Source: Zygnema cylindricum | Taxonomy: Eukaryota > Streptophyta > Zygnematophyceae > Zygnematales > Zygnemataceae | Assembly (NCBI GenBank): GCA_037447655.1 | Contig: JBBHKE010002948.1 | Coordinates: 343,681-407,680, forward strand | Reading direction: 5' to 3' | DNA: 64,000 bases | Part shown: piece after piece, positions 10,191-20,321 of the stretch | How positions within the stretch are numbered: position 1 is the stretch's first letter | Layout: every line of letters begins with the position of its first letter | Notes under the pieces: generated by a model | The model's database searches: none | What the model was told of the DNA's origin: nothing | Seen by the model: only the letters and a program-made list of their open reading frames with translations | Position numbers and translations under genes: made by a program

Positions 10191-11616
10191 GAAGACCCTG
10201 AGCTCAGCCTGGGACTCATCCTAGCTTCCTCTGCTTTTATTTGGCTGCCTCGGGCCAAAGGAGAACTGTCAACTTTTGCTGCAGATGTAGAGGGGCAGGC
10301 CCCTATTGGAGCCGGCCTGAAGGATATATGGAATGACAACGATTCCCTCCAATCCATCCAGAAGGGCTCTCCTCTATCCCACCTTGCCAGAAGTCAATTG
10401 TCCCTTGTTCGAAACCGAATGGCGGCATATAAATTGGACCGAGGCATCCTTCTCCGGAAATGGGCCGATGGGACGAGGAAATTGGTTCCTCCTCCAGCAG
10501 ATCGGGAAACGCTCATTGTTCGGCTTCACCAGCAATGCGGGCACTTCAGACAGAAACGAACCACCTCGCTAGTCACAGGGTTGTATTGGTGGCATGGGTT
10601 GGGGGCCCAGGTCAATCGTGTGGTGCAAACGTGCCCTTCCTGTGACCGGGTAAAAGCAGCTTTTGACAAAAAGGGTGGAACTGAGCTTCACTCCCTCCCC
10701 ATCCGGGGGATGTTTTACAGATGGTCACTACATCTGCTAGGACCACTTCCAACTAGCCGGAGGGGGAACCGTTTTGTTCTGGTCATGATTGAACACTTCT
10801 GTAAGTGGATGGAATTGGTGGTTCTTCCCCGAAAGGAGTCCAAAGCAATCGCGGACGCATTCTTGCAGAGAGTGTTGTCTCAATTTGGAGCACCAGCCGA
10901 AGTTCTGACGGATCAGGGGTCCGAGTTTGCCGGAGAATTCTCTAACTTTTTGGAGAAGTGCCTGATTGACCACAGATTAACCAGCTGAGACCACCCCCAA
11001 GCCGACGGCTTGGCCGAAAGGTGCATACAGACAGTGAAGCGGTCACTACGGAAATATGCGGTTGAAGAGGATTTGGGGGAGTGGGACACACGGGTGCCTT
11101 GGATCGCTATGGGGTACAGGTTCAGCAGGCAGGCATCTCTCCACTCCTATAGCCCTTACTTCATTCTCTTTGGCCGACATCCCATCCTACCAGGGGCTGC
11201 GTCGGCTCAGGCGGTTGTTCTTCCGGAGATGGACAACCGGATACTGTAGAGAAACTGATTGCCGACAGGGCTAAGGTATTTCAGCGGGAAATACCTCTGG
11301 CCATGGGCAATTTACAGGCTGCTCAGCACAGAGATCAACTCTGGTATTCCCAGCGACGGAGTGGCAATTATGTCCCCGGCAACGTCGATTTGTGCCCGGG
11401 GATTTTATGTATCGCATGCAACAGAAGAAGGATACTTTGGACATTTCGGCCGGACGAATGATTCTGAAAGTGGTGGAGGTCTCGAACAAAGGGGTTCTTA
11501 CCTTGGAAGGGAAGGATGGTCGCAAAATTAAAGAAAATCGGATCAATGTGGCCCCTTGCCATCTGCGAGGGTTAGAGGATGAACCCACTTTCCACCTCAC
11601 TTATTTTGCAGACCCT
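10190..11616 (+). pseudogene. MT-1 integrase (zinc domain, DDE core, C-terminal domain)
   Basis: The HHCC zinc domain is visible as HQQCGH near 10525 and CPSC near 10633. The catalytic core follows. The first Asp position reads LHLLGPLP, a His replacing the usual Asp (near 10728). The second Asp is in LTDQGSEF near 10905. A stop (TGA 10986-10988) sits just before DHPQADGLAERCIQ, which holds the Glu. After a stop at 11247 the reading moves to another frame (AQHRDQLWYSQRRSGNY, about 11335-11370), then to a third near 11380 (RRFVPGDFMYRMQQ), the usual gypsy C-terminal module. It is clearly inactive here. It would insert the cDNA into the genome. Confidence 0.82.
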
Positions 11617-11781
11617 CCAGCCTGTTCCTCTGCCTGCCATGTGTCCTCCGTACCCTACCTCCTGTTGGTGTGTGAACGCTGTCACCAGGGGTGGCATGAC
11701 TACTGCCTACCTCTGAATTGAGAGCCCCGCTCTCAACCCGCAAATCCGTGGTTTTGTGGGGACTGCGAGTTTGGCGGCTAA
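11617..11781 (+). pseudogene. MT-1 C-terminal PHD finger
   Basis: A C4HC3 zinc finger of PHD type follows the integrase in the same frame. It reads CSSAC, then CERC, H and C in LVCERCHQGWHDYC (about 11663-11710), and finally WFCGDC near 11752-11770. Aromatic Trp before His and before the last Cys pair is typical of PHD fingers, which bind histone H3 tails. One stop (TGA 11719-11721) lies in the long loop. The first pair is spaced CxxxC instead of the usual CxxC. The frame closes with TAA at 11779. It sits where many plant gypsy elements carry a chromodomain, so a role in choosing integration sites is plausible. Confidence 0.8.
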
Positions 11782-11791
11782 TCTGTCTAAT

Positions 11792-11817
11792 CCTCTTAGT
11801 CACGTGGGACTAAGAGG
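11792..11817 (+). other. Perfect 10-bp-stem hairpin after the MT-1 stop codon
   Basis: CCTCTTAGTC (11792-11801) and GACTAAGAGG (11808-11817) are perfect complements around a 6-base loop. It lies 10 bases after the polyprotein stop and runs into a G-run (11815-11823) that could be the polypurine tract. Its function is unknown. Confidence 0.6.
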
Positions 11818-11823
11818 GGGGGG

Positions 11824-12034
11824 AAATCTGGGAAGGGGGGAACAGGGTACTTTTCTTTTCTACTCCATTCCTCCTTACTCTCTATCCATATCTTTGGGGG
11901 GGGGGGTAATGAACAGAGATGGGCATTATCACGGATCCAAGGGAGCATCAGCATTTGGGGTGGATTGCAGGTTTCTCATGCACACCTCCTTGGACATATA
12001 ACCTGGACCTTGCGGTTACCAGGCACGCTTGACA
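11824..12034 (+). repeat. Direct repeat copy 1, probable start of the MT-1 3' LTR
   Basis: About 211 bp beginning AAATCTGGGAAGG recur at 13224-13435, exactly 1400 bp later, with roughly 96 percent identity by eye. The position just after a purine run following the last codon suggests an LTR start (TGGGAAGG at 11829). No TG...CA pair could be proved. Confidence 0.65.
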
Positions 12035-13223
12035 ACTGTCAAGCACGTGTGCATCTTCCGCACATTTGCACTCCCAGGAGTTCCAGGGCTTCATTCCACT
12101 TGGGACGGACTCTAGCGTACTGAGAAGGAAGAGGACAATCACCCGGATCAGATCTTTCTATTTTCATCCTGGAACACTACGCACTTTAGTTCACCTTAAA
12201 CGGAGGTCGACCTGAGGAGTTAGTCCGGTGCAAAGTGTCTGATCCATTATAGTGTGTGTTCTATGTAGCTCTAGCAGAGGGATACCTTAGAGAACGACAC
12301 GTCACATTTGGGATTATCCCGTAGATCTTACTGTTAGCTGTCAGTATGATGTTAGTTCAGGCCCAACCACCGGGCAAAGCATTTATGACGTAGGGACAAA
12401 GTTAGGCGGTTTCACGTCGAGTCAGAACTTTGTTTCTATTTTGTGTATTATAGAAGGACCTTCGGCCGCCAATTCAGCCAAAACCAGTCGTCTATCTTTT
12501 AGCCCTGAGTGTAGTACAGTCTGTTTTGTCTTATGTCAGGACGATAACAATTACTGGCCGCTGATTGGCTTGTTAAATTGCTTTGACTTTGGAACTTGCA
12601 GTAGGACAAACTCAAATTGTATAAGGCACTTGGGGCCGAAGGAGACAGGTTGCTTTTCAGTACTGTCTCCTGAGAAAACCCCCAGCGAATTAAAATCAAT
12701 CTTTCTGTTGGAGAACGGTTGCATTGTGTCATGGACTCTATTGCCATCTTTGTTTTGGATTGTCTTTTGTGGAGACCGTAGCACGGGTGGGTAGTTGGCA
12801 CTATCTCCTCTTTGGGCGGTTTGGACTTTCGCTGTTTGAAACTAAGAAGAGTCTTGTCGGATCCTTGCTGTGGAACCGGGAGGGTTGAGGGAGACTCATA
12901 CCGGTCTTCGCGGCCATTGGGAGAGGTTTCTTCTGCTGAGTTTGGCCATCGTTGCACTCCGGGGTATGTGAATTCGCCTCACCATTATCATTCATTTCTA
13001 TCTTTAATTTCATTCTCTAGTGCAAGGTGATATTGTTTAATCTGAAAAGCCGATATTTATTATTTCTATATTTCTGCGTGGGAGTTATTTGCACACTCTT
13101 GTGGTCATCCTTGGGTTTGTCCGGATTTTTCGCGCAAAGGATCGGACGACTCTCATTTCCTTCCTATTCTTTGGAGAGTAGCTGGGAGTGTGGCATTAAG
13201 TGGGCTCCCAGTGGAGTAGCACA
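12035..13223. other. Non-coding stretch between the two direct repeats (probable LTR interior)
   Basis: No retroelement domain or convincing coding sequence is visible in either strand. The longest open stretches have no recognisable motifs. An inverted repeat (CTGGGAG/CTCCCAG) lies near 13190-13211. It is best explained as U3/R/U5 sequence of the MT-1 3' LTR. Confidence 0.4.
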
Positions 13224-13435
13224 AAATCTGGGAAGGGGGGAACAGGGTACTTTTCTTTTCTACTCCATTCCTCCTTACTCTCTATGCATATCCCTGGGGG
13301 GGGGGGGTAATGAACAGAGATGGGCATTATCACGGATCATAGGGAGCATCAGCATTTGGGGTGGATTGCAAGTTTCTCATGCACACCTCCTTGGACATAT
13401 AACCTGGACCTTCCGGTTACCAGGCACGCTCGACA
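13224..13435 (+). repeat. Direct repeat copy 2
   Basis: This matches 11824-12034 with few substitutions and a one-base change in a G-run. It ends abruptly where the minus-strand copia fragment begins (about 13437). It could be the start of a second LTR from a tandem LTR arrangement, truncated by the copia sequence. Confidence 0.65.
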
Positions 13436-13436
13436 G

Positions 13437-14722
13437 AATTGCATAAAATGAATTTCTTGAAGGAGACACTTCACCAATAGTAACTCTTTGACAGTTGAGT
13501 TTGTTGCCATATATTCAGCCTCCATTGTAGAGTGAGCTCTTACTTTTTGATGCTTGCAGCTCCAGCAGCATGTTCCTCTTCCAATCTTCAAAATGAATCC
13601 GGTTGTGGAACGACGGCTTGAAATGTCTCCATATCTAGCATCGCTCCATGTCTGAATTTTGACTTCATCTCCACCGAGAGCAAGTCGAAGATTCCTTGTT
13701 CATGCAAGGTATCGAATAACCCTCTTTGTTGCCTCCAAATCTGATTTCCTTGGATTTTGTAAACTCCTACCCAAAACACCAATTGCTGTCGCAATATCCG
13801 GCCTCGTGCAGTTGATGAAGTAGATGAGGGTCCCAACAATCTATTAGAATGGAATGGTGGCCATAAAATCTGCCTCCCTTGAATGCAAAATATCATCAAA
13901 GATGACTCCTCCATTGGTCTCCATGCCTTCCACCTTTTGCTTAAATTCCATAGGAGTGGCACTTGCCTTTGCCTCTGCGATGCCAAACTTTTCAAGCACA
14001 TTCCTTATCGTTTCCTGCTGCGTTAGATGAATTGTTCTCTGATTTCTATCCCTTTCTTTTGAATTCCAAGAATATATTTTGCCTCACCTAAATCCTCATC
14101 TCAAATCTTGACTTTAAGGCTGCCTTGATTTTGTAAATCTCATTTAATGACTTGCTTAATAGCACCAAATCATCTACATATACAACAATGTAAATGATCC
14201 CATCTTCCCTTCCATAAAATATACTGAGTGATCTGAGCTAATCCAAACGAATGAAAGACCGGTTAGAAAATCATCTAGTTTCAGATTCCACAGACGTGGA
14301 GCTTGCTTCAGACTGTACAGGGATCTCAACCGGTTATAGACGTGGAGCGTGCTTCAGACTATACACGGGTCTCAACAGTTTACAAATCAGATTTATTTTT
14401 CCAGTCTCTTCATACATTTTAGGCTGCTTTATATAAATTACTTCCTCTAGATCTCCATGCAAGAATTTTGTCTTAACATCCATTTGATGTAATTCCATAT
14501 CCTCAATGGCCGCTAAAGACAACAAAATTCTAGCTGTTGGAAATCGGACAACTGGAGAGAAAGTCTCTTCATAGTCAATTCCCTCCTTCTAACTATAGCC
14601 TTTAGCAACAAGTCTAGCTTTATATCTTTAAGTATAGTTATCCGGATTCAACTTGAATTTAAAGACCCACTTACAACCGATGGCATTTCGATCCGGTGGA
14701 AGCTCTACAAGCTCCAAGGATT
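13437..14722 (-). pseudogene. CopB-1: lineage B copia RT-RNase H fragment
   Basis: The minus strand encodes copia RT and RNase H pieces: GCKWVFKFKLNPDN near 14670, VVRFPTARILLSLAA near 14510-14560, MDVKTKFLHGDLEEVIYIKQP near 14430-14490, a YVDD-type region near 14180, and STMEAEYMA with KELLLVKCLLQE near 13450-13540. Several stops and frameshifts are present. The 3' end is lost: coding sequence meets the MT-1 repeat at 13436 after FMQ, removing the last RNase H residues and the 3' LTR. The 5' part is cut by the CopB-2 LTR at 14723. Confidence 0.8.
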
Positions 14723-15442
14723 TGTTGTTCTACAACCACCGGTGTAGGTGGAGGATGAGCAGTAGTAGTAGAAGTAGACATGATACTCTCTCAAAAGCTA
14801 TCAAGAATCCTACCAAACAGGAGTTTACAAGTGCTCACCAAATCTTATACACACATCCAAACTTCACAAAGCTATATCAAAGTATAGAGCAACATAAACA
14901 CTGACAACTCCCAAAGTTTCAGTACAATTGACCCGACAACACTCAAGATATAATACTTAGAAGTTTCCCAAAAACTGTTTGCAGTTTTACTACTTCGAAG
15001 TTTGGGATACATAATGTGTTCTGAGTCCTAAGTCTTATACTTGTGTTGTACCGGCGATACTAGTGTACTTGAGAGGTACGTCAAGCTACCAAGCTAATAC
15101 TAATCTGTCGAGCTACCATTGAGCTACCACTAAGCTACCACTGAGCTACCCACTAAGTTGAGGTCCGTTGACTTGATTCATATCAATCGCAGCTGCGTTG
15201 TCCAGTACCGAATCATATGCAAGATAACAGCCGCTGTGTTGTCTAAACGGATCATATCCAAAGTAACCGCAGCTGCGTTGTCCAGCATGTGTCGCAGCTT
15301 CGCTGCTGCGTTGCTCTGTATGCATAGCAATTGCGTTGTCTTGTACAGCACACACGTGATGACGCATATCCTTAAACTACAAATTACTACCTTTCTACCG
15401 TTTTACTAATTTGCTGAGGCTGAAAGCTTTCCAAACACAACA
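14723..15442 (-). repeat. CopB-2 3' LTR (720 bp) with internal tandem repeats
   Basis: TG...CA ends; the minus strand starts TGTTGTGTTTGGAAAGC next to a polypurine tract (CTTTAGGGGAG). The interior holds GAGCTACCACT repeats (15110-15150) and about five degenerate copies of a unit around CGCAGCTGCGTTGTCCAG (15187-15345). It interrupts the CopB-1 RT coding region. Confidence 0.8.
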
Positions 15443-15924
15443 CTCCCCTAAAGCTTTAGACTCAATATACCGGCGCAACTGCGATGACAAACTAGCGCAG
15501 CATCACAACATAGCAATATAGCAATTAGCAAGCCACCCAGTCCCACTACATCTCAATGTTGGACCTATTGCAGCCTGGCAGTATAGCAGTGCAGCAATCC
15601 ACCTATTCACTTAATCCCACTTCGTCCCTACAATACTTCAGCTTAGGAGCAAGAAGGGCTTTATTGAGCATATCAACAATCATTTTTGCATCTGGCAAAT
15701 AACATAATTTAATCACTCTAGAGAACACTTTTTCTCTTACAAAGTGTAATCTTACATCCATGTGCTTGCTTTTGAAGTGGTGACTTGGGTTAGAAGCAAT
15801 GGCAATGGCACCCTGGTTATCACACCAGATCACCTGTGGACCAACCTGCATGAATCCCAAATCTTGCAACATGGATTTCACCCATAGGAGTTCTTTGAGG
15901 GCCGAGCTTGCTGCCATATATTCT
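15443..15924 (-). pseudogene. CopB-2 RNase H C-terminus, ending at the first assembly gap
   Basis: The minus strand encodes the end of a copia RNase H: ALKELLWVKSMLQDLGFMQ, VIWCDNQGAIAIASNP, KSKHMDVRLHFVRE. It stops near 15603. It lacks the rest of pol because of the N run. An extra stretch of about 130 bp, rich in GCAGC words, lies between the stop and the polypurine tract and is absent from CopB-3 and CopB-4. Confidence 0.85.
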
Positions 15925-15934
15925 NNNNNNNNNN
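15925..15934. other. Assembly gap (10 N)
   Basis: A run of ten N between lineage B copia sequence and an unrelated LTR-like region. Linkage across it is uncertain. Confidence 0.99.
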
Positions 15935-16395
15935 GGCATGAATAAATAAAAAAGGCCTAAAGAGCGGCTGCTGTGTAATATAAGTCGTACGGTCGACGTC
16001 AAATGATCAAAGCTACCGTCGGCGAGAATCGCGCAAAATATATATAATACGGTAAGTTTGTTTGTCTCGACGCGATTCGAAAATGTGTCGTCGGCGAGAA
16101 ATCTGGAAAAAATAAATAAGTACGGCAAGACCGCAAGTACGGTCCAATTTGTGGCCGCGGGAATTCCGGTCGACGTAAGTCGTACGGTCGACGCGAAATA
16201 ATCAAATCCGCCGTCGGCGGAAATCGCAGAAAAGATACGTCGTACAGTAGGACCGCGGGTACGATCCAAATTGCCATACCGGAAATCACGAAAAATGTAG
16301 GCCGTACGCTACACGTCGTACGGTCCTGCGAAACCCAAATAATACCCAAATACAAATTAGTGTAGCGGCTGCCCTTCCTAACACCTAAATATAAA
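15935..16395 (-). repeat. LTR-like region with a 195-bp-spaced repeat and CGTACG/TCGGCG words
   Basis: No coding sequence is seen. AAGTCGTACGGTCGACG occurs at about 15982 and 16177, each followed by a related 45-nt stretch, and CGTCGGCGRGAAATC-type words occur three times. On the minus strand TGTTAGGAAGGGCAG (near 16385) could be an LTR start lying just downstream of the MT-3 coding fragment. Confidence 0.4.
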
Positions 16396-16398
16396 CAA

Positions 16399-17166
16399 CT
16401 AAATGGCCGACGAGATGCGGCATGACAGTATTCCAGCGAAAAGGTCGAAAATCACCAATCCATTTGGATGAGGGTTCAATTGGACCGGATTCGAATTAAT
16501 GTGAAGAATCCTAGAAGAGTCTATAGGGACTGGGATTGTGGGAGAGAGCGGAGAAAGTGGAATTGACAAGGTTTGGTTATAGATTCGGTCAAATTCCCTC
16601 GTATCTATAAGAAAACCTGGGTCATTGAAAATTTCTGGTAAGAAAGAACTATCGGGCATAATTTCTTCTGCTGATAATGAATGAAATATTTCGCCCCCTA
16701 CCGAATTCCCTAAAAATGCAGGTATGGATGTGGCCGAATTCGCCATAATAGGCATGGGCTTCCTAGCGGAAATTAGCGGAATGCAGATTATGTGTTCCGG
16801 AAAGTTAGTGGGCCTATAAGAAAACGTTTGATTATGCATGTCAACTCCACCCCCAACACGAAATATAACATCCTGTCCCACTAGGCATTCATAGTCACTA
16901 CATTTAGTGACCAGAGCGTGACCCAAGATCTCAGCAAAGTTTGTGGCCGTTCCGTTCTGGAACCTGAAAACGATCGGTTCCTTAGTGAATCCTAGGACTG
17001 GCTCGGTTGTACTCGCTAAGGTTAACAAATGAGTAGAAGTGGACTGAAGCTTATCCGGAGTTAGACCAAGCTTCAGTGCAAAGCTAGAGCCAAATATCAC
17101 CGGCTTTGCACCCGTATCTATGAGAGGCAAGGAAGGGGCTATACCATTGATCAACAATGCACCCAA
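16399..17166 (-). pseudogene. MT-3: retroelement protease followed by methyltransferase motif I
   Basis: This is an uninterrupted 255-codon minus-strand frame. The N-terminal half is a retropepsin-like protease: catalytic DTG in LPLIDTGAKPVIFGSSFALKL (near 17090-17130), and YECLVGQDVIF at the family's C-terminal position (about 16860-16890). After about 110 residues of linker the frame reads GLVIFDLFAGI near 16430-16462, a canonical C5-methyltransferase motif I, and then ends abruptly. The order matches MT-1, but the sequence is clearly diverged, so this is a second family or an old relative. The rest of the enzyme is lost at the LTR-like boundary. The protease call is firm; the motif I call rests on one short motif plus context. 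Confidence 0.65.
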
Positions 17167-17358
17167 TAAACCGACCTAACTATAACCAGCTAAGTCGTTG
17201 ACCTTTCTTCTTTTTTCCACCTTGCCTGTTGTTGTATTTATCCATTGTTGCTTTTTTGTTTTATTTCATTTACGATATCTTGCTATCATTTGAGTTTAAG
17301 TTGAGCACAGCTGATGATATTGCATGCATTTTCATGTTATTTGACACATGCACGACAT
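17167..17358. other. Unassigned 190-bp stretch
   Basis: AT-rich sequence between the MT-3 fragment and CopA-2. Nothing recognisable on either strand. Confidence 0.5.
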
Positions 17359-18690
17359 GCTCCAGTTGTTCGGTTCCCATCAGTAAAGATTCTTCTCAGA
17401 CTGGCAGTAGCGGAAAACATGGAAATACACCTGATAGACATTAAGACTGTTTTTCTTAATGGTGAGTTAGAGGAAGAAATTTTCATGAGGCAATCAAAAG
17501 GATTTGTGGAGGAAGGAGAAGATAGCAAAGTTTGCATGCTCATAAAGTCCTTATATAGACTAAAACAGGCTCCTGGACAATAGAATAAGAAACTATATGA
17601 GTTTCTCACTGGTTTGGGATATATCCAGATCAGCTCCGACCATTCTATCTATATCTTTGATGATGAGAATGGTGTCATTTATATTGCAATCTAGGTGGAT
17701 GTTATGCTTGTTCTGAGTAAGTCTTTGGAAAAGATCAATATGCTAAAGAAAGATCTTTGTAGAAGATTTGATATGAAAGATTTAGGTGAAGCAAGATACA
17801 TTTTGGGGATCTAAATAAAAGAGATAGGGGGGAAAGGATTATCAACCTTACTCGAATGAAGCAACAAGTAATATGCTCGAGAAATTCCAGATGGAAAAGG
17901 CTAACAGTTGTACCACTCCCATGGACTTGAAAAAGGTAAGTGGTGGGAGTGTTGAAGGAGGAGTGATAATCTTAGATGATCAGATGAGTCCAGAGGAGAG
18001 AGAGTTTATGAAGTCTATCCTTTACAGACACGTCGTAGGAAGTTTGATCTATTTTATGAACTGTACATGGTCGAACATAGCGGCAGCAGTAGGAGTCCTC
18101 GGTAGGTGTCTTAACGATCCTAAGAAGAGAGATTTGGAGGCAGCCAAGAGAGTCATGAGATATCTGGTAGGAACTAGAAAGTTATGGTTGCATTTGGTAG
18201 GGGAGCACACTGATATTACTACGTGGAGTGATGCCACTTATAGGGATGCACCTATGAGAAGATGCACTTCTGGGTATTTGTTGTATATGGGGAAAGGTGT
18301 TTGTTGTTCGAGCAGTAAGCAACAAAAGCTAGTTGCTTAGTCTACTATGGAGGCTGAGTATATGGCCTCTTGTTCGGCTGTGAAAGAGTTGATGTTCGTC
18401 AAATCTTTTTCGCAAGAATTGGGGTATATGAAAGAGGGAGTGCATGAAGTTTTTTGCGATAATAAGGCTGCCATTGTATTGCAGCCAATCCAAAACATCA
18501 TTTTAAGGCTAAGCATATGGACATAAGATTGAGCTTCGTGAGGGAAAAGGTTGAAAATAAAATTGTAAATCTTGGCTATAAATCCGATGAAGCAATTGTG
18601 GCTGACATGATGACCAAACCTGTGCCCTCTCCCAAGTTAAAATATTGTAAGGAAAAATGTGGAATAAAACAAAAGTTTAAATTAGACTAG
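17359..18690 (+). pseudogene. CopA-2 RT and RNase H (5'-truncated, several stops)
   Basis: A copia pol begins inside RT (VVRFPSVKILLRLA) and continues through IKTVFLNGELEEEIFM, LYRLKQAPG, SSDHSIYIF, a degraded active-site region (VDV where sister copies read VDD, near 17697), DMKDLGEARYILG, MNCTWSNIAAAVGVL, TTWSDATY, STMEAEYMA and DMMTKPVPSPKLKYC. Stops include 17581, 17692 and 18340. Gag, protease and integrase are missing. The 3' LTR follows directly after a polypurine tract (18691-18703). Confidence 0.85.
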
Positions 18691-18916
18691 AAAACAAGGG
18701 GAGTGTTAAAATTATTAGTTTTTGGGTATTTTCTAGGTCTAAATTTATTAGCGCAAACATATAAGAAAAATACAGGCAGCCTGCCTCCATCTCTTCTCTC
18801 TTGTCCCCATACTTGTTGTATTCACTTAAAGAGAGAGAAAGAGTGATGGAGCCATGGCTTCCTCAGCTCCATAGGCAAGACTAAAGAGTGACTTAAGTCA
18901 CTCTCCACAAAAGGTT

Positions 18917-18990
18917 GAGTTCGGCAAGACTCAAACCTTTGACCCGCAGAGCGCAGCGAAGCCGTTAGCTCTAACCAGTTCGTCGTAGAA
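18917..18990 (-). other. tRNA-like A-box/B-box segment in the CopA-2 LTR
   Basis: The minus strand carries AACTGGTTAGAGC (A-box/D-arm-like) and then AGGTTTGAGTC (B-box/T-arm-like) about 40 nt later. The homologous CopA-6 LTR segment (56697-56770, minus) has GGTTCGAGTC. It is antisense to the element. The arms do not make a full cloverleaf. Confidence 0.45.
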
Positions 18991-19261
18991 GTCCGTTAGG
19001 ATATATAACGTTTGGTATGTATTTAAACTATTGTATGGTACTGAAATGTATTAACTAAAATATGTACGAAGGAACATAGAACTAGTTAAAGTTTAGTGCG
19101 AACGTCATTTCGCACAAAACAAATGAATCGGATTTTGTTTCGACGGCCGACATTTAATGTCGAATTTAATCCGTCGGCACGCATCTCTACTAAAATCGCG
19201 AAATGGTCACTTTGGCGTTTATGGACGTGGCATGACCTGGCGCCACGTGGAGGGATAACAT

Positions 19262-20321
19262 TGCTGTTCATAGCCCTTTTCAGCCATGAATGTACCCTCG
19301 GAAGCACCACAGACTACCCCAAAACAGCCTCCTTTGATTCCACTCAGAATTCTACAGAATAACCAAACCAAGCTGAAACTACTCAACCAGATATTTCCAA
19401 GTCCACTTAGTATTCCCACCAAATTTCATATAATAATACCAAACCGAATAATCACAACACTCAGTCAAAGTTGCAGAAAAACAGCTTGCCAGAACTTTGA
19501 TAAATATGACCAACTTCACAATGAAGCCCCAAGCAACCAGACACACAATAGGTCTGCAAATTCTCCACAATATTGCCAATACAAAGAGGAACACACATGC
19601 AAAATTTCAGATAATTCTACCGATAAAACTGAGAGCAATTCTTAGATGAAAATCCCAAAAAGGAGCAGAAACAGTTTCTGTCCAAAAAAGTTCCTAAGTC
19701 TAGAAATGACTAAGTCCTACAAATATATACTACAGCTTACTACTAACTGTACGGAGGCATACCAGCCATACGTAATCAATCGACTACCTCTATTAATGTG
19801 AGTGTACCTGAGAGCTACAGTAATAATTAATACACGGGACAAACATTGTTAAATATTTACAAGTCTTACGAATTCCGTCAAACGAATCAGGACCGTCCAA
19901 AATAAATATCATGTGATGGACGCGATTTCGCGTCCCTCACCAAACTGACGGCGCTGCCGTCCGTAGCTCCGGTGGCGTCCAATTCATCACATGTTGACCG
20001 CCGCATTATGTTTCGTACGGCCGACGTATAATTTAAATCATTTCGAATGTTAATCATCGGATCGCTTTGCGATCCGCCGTCCATTTCTCCAACACATTCA
20101 ACACTTTCGTCTATGTTTCTTCGCGTCACTTGAAGTCAAATTCCGTACGTTCAATACTCTTAGTACTTAGTATGCAAGCTGCTATGGCTGCCATGTGACC
20201 AGCGCAGCATGGCAGCACAATATCTTTTTCATACATGCTGCTATGTCTGCGGTGTGACCAGCGCAGCATGGCAGCATAGCAATGTGATATAGAGAGGACT
20301 AAAGGTTTCCAAAAACCAACA
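19262..20321 (-). mobile_element. Solo LTR of a lineage-B-related copia element, with target duplication AACAT
   Basis: 1060 bp with TG...CA ends. The minus strand starts TGTTGGTTTTTGGAAACC, like lineage B LTRs. AACAT flanks it at 19257-19261 and 20322-20326, and the CopA-2 LTR resumes exactly after it. Inside lies a 60-bp-period tandem repeat (20174-20220, 20234-20280) rich in GCAGC. A solo LTR forms when the two LTRs of one element recombine. Confidence 0.88.

Larger units (their letters stand above)
4824..13436 (+). mobile_element. MT-1: Ty3/gypsy retrotransposon encoding a C5 DNA methyltransferase and a PHD finger
   Basis: Gag, protease, methyltransferase, RT, RNase H, integrase and PHD finger follow in order on the plus strand. 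RT-RNase H before integrase is the Ty3/gypsy order. The left end is cut by the CopA-1 LTR and the right end by a lineage B copia fragment. Most of gag through RT shares one frame (start positions leaving remainder 1 on division by 3), so the ancestor probably made one long polyprotein. At least nine in-frame stops and about four frameshifts make this copy inactive. No 5' LTR is in the window. The 3' LTR probably begins near 11829, but its end is uncertain. Confidence 0.85.

Noticed and set aside
12499-12957. Minus-strand open stretch of about 150 codons in the MT-1 3' region
   Set aside because: No recognisable motif, low-complexity composition, and it lies in probable LTR sequence with overlapping open stretches in other frames.
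15110-15345. CRISPR-like array
   Set aside because: The repeats are degenerate, unevenly spaced, lie inside an LTR, and the context is eukaryotic.
15820-16269. Minus-strand frame of 149 codons near the first gap
   Set aside because: It runs through the N gap and mixes copia and LTR-like sequence.
17229-17358. Start of CopA-2 coding sequence
   Set aside because: Similarity to copia RT begins only at about 17359; the upstream AT-rich stretch shows no pol motif.
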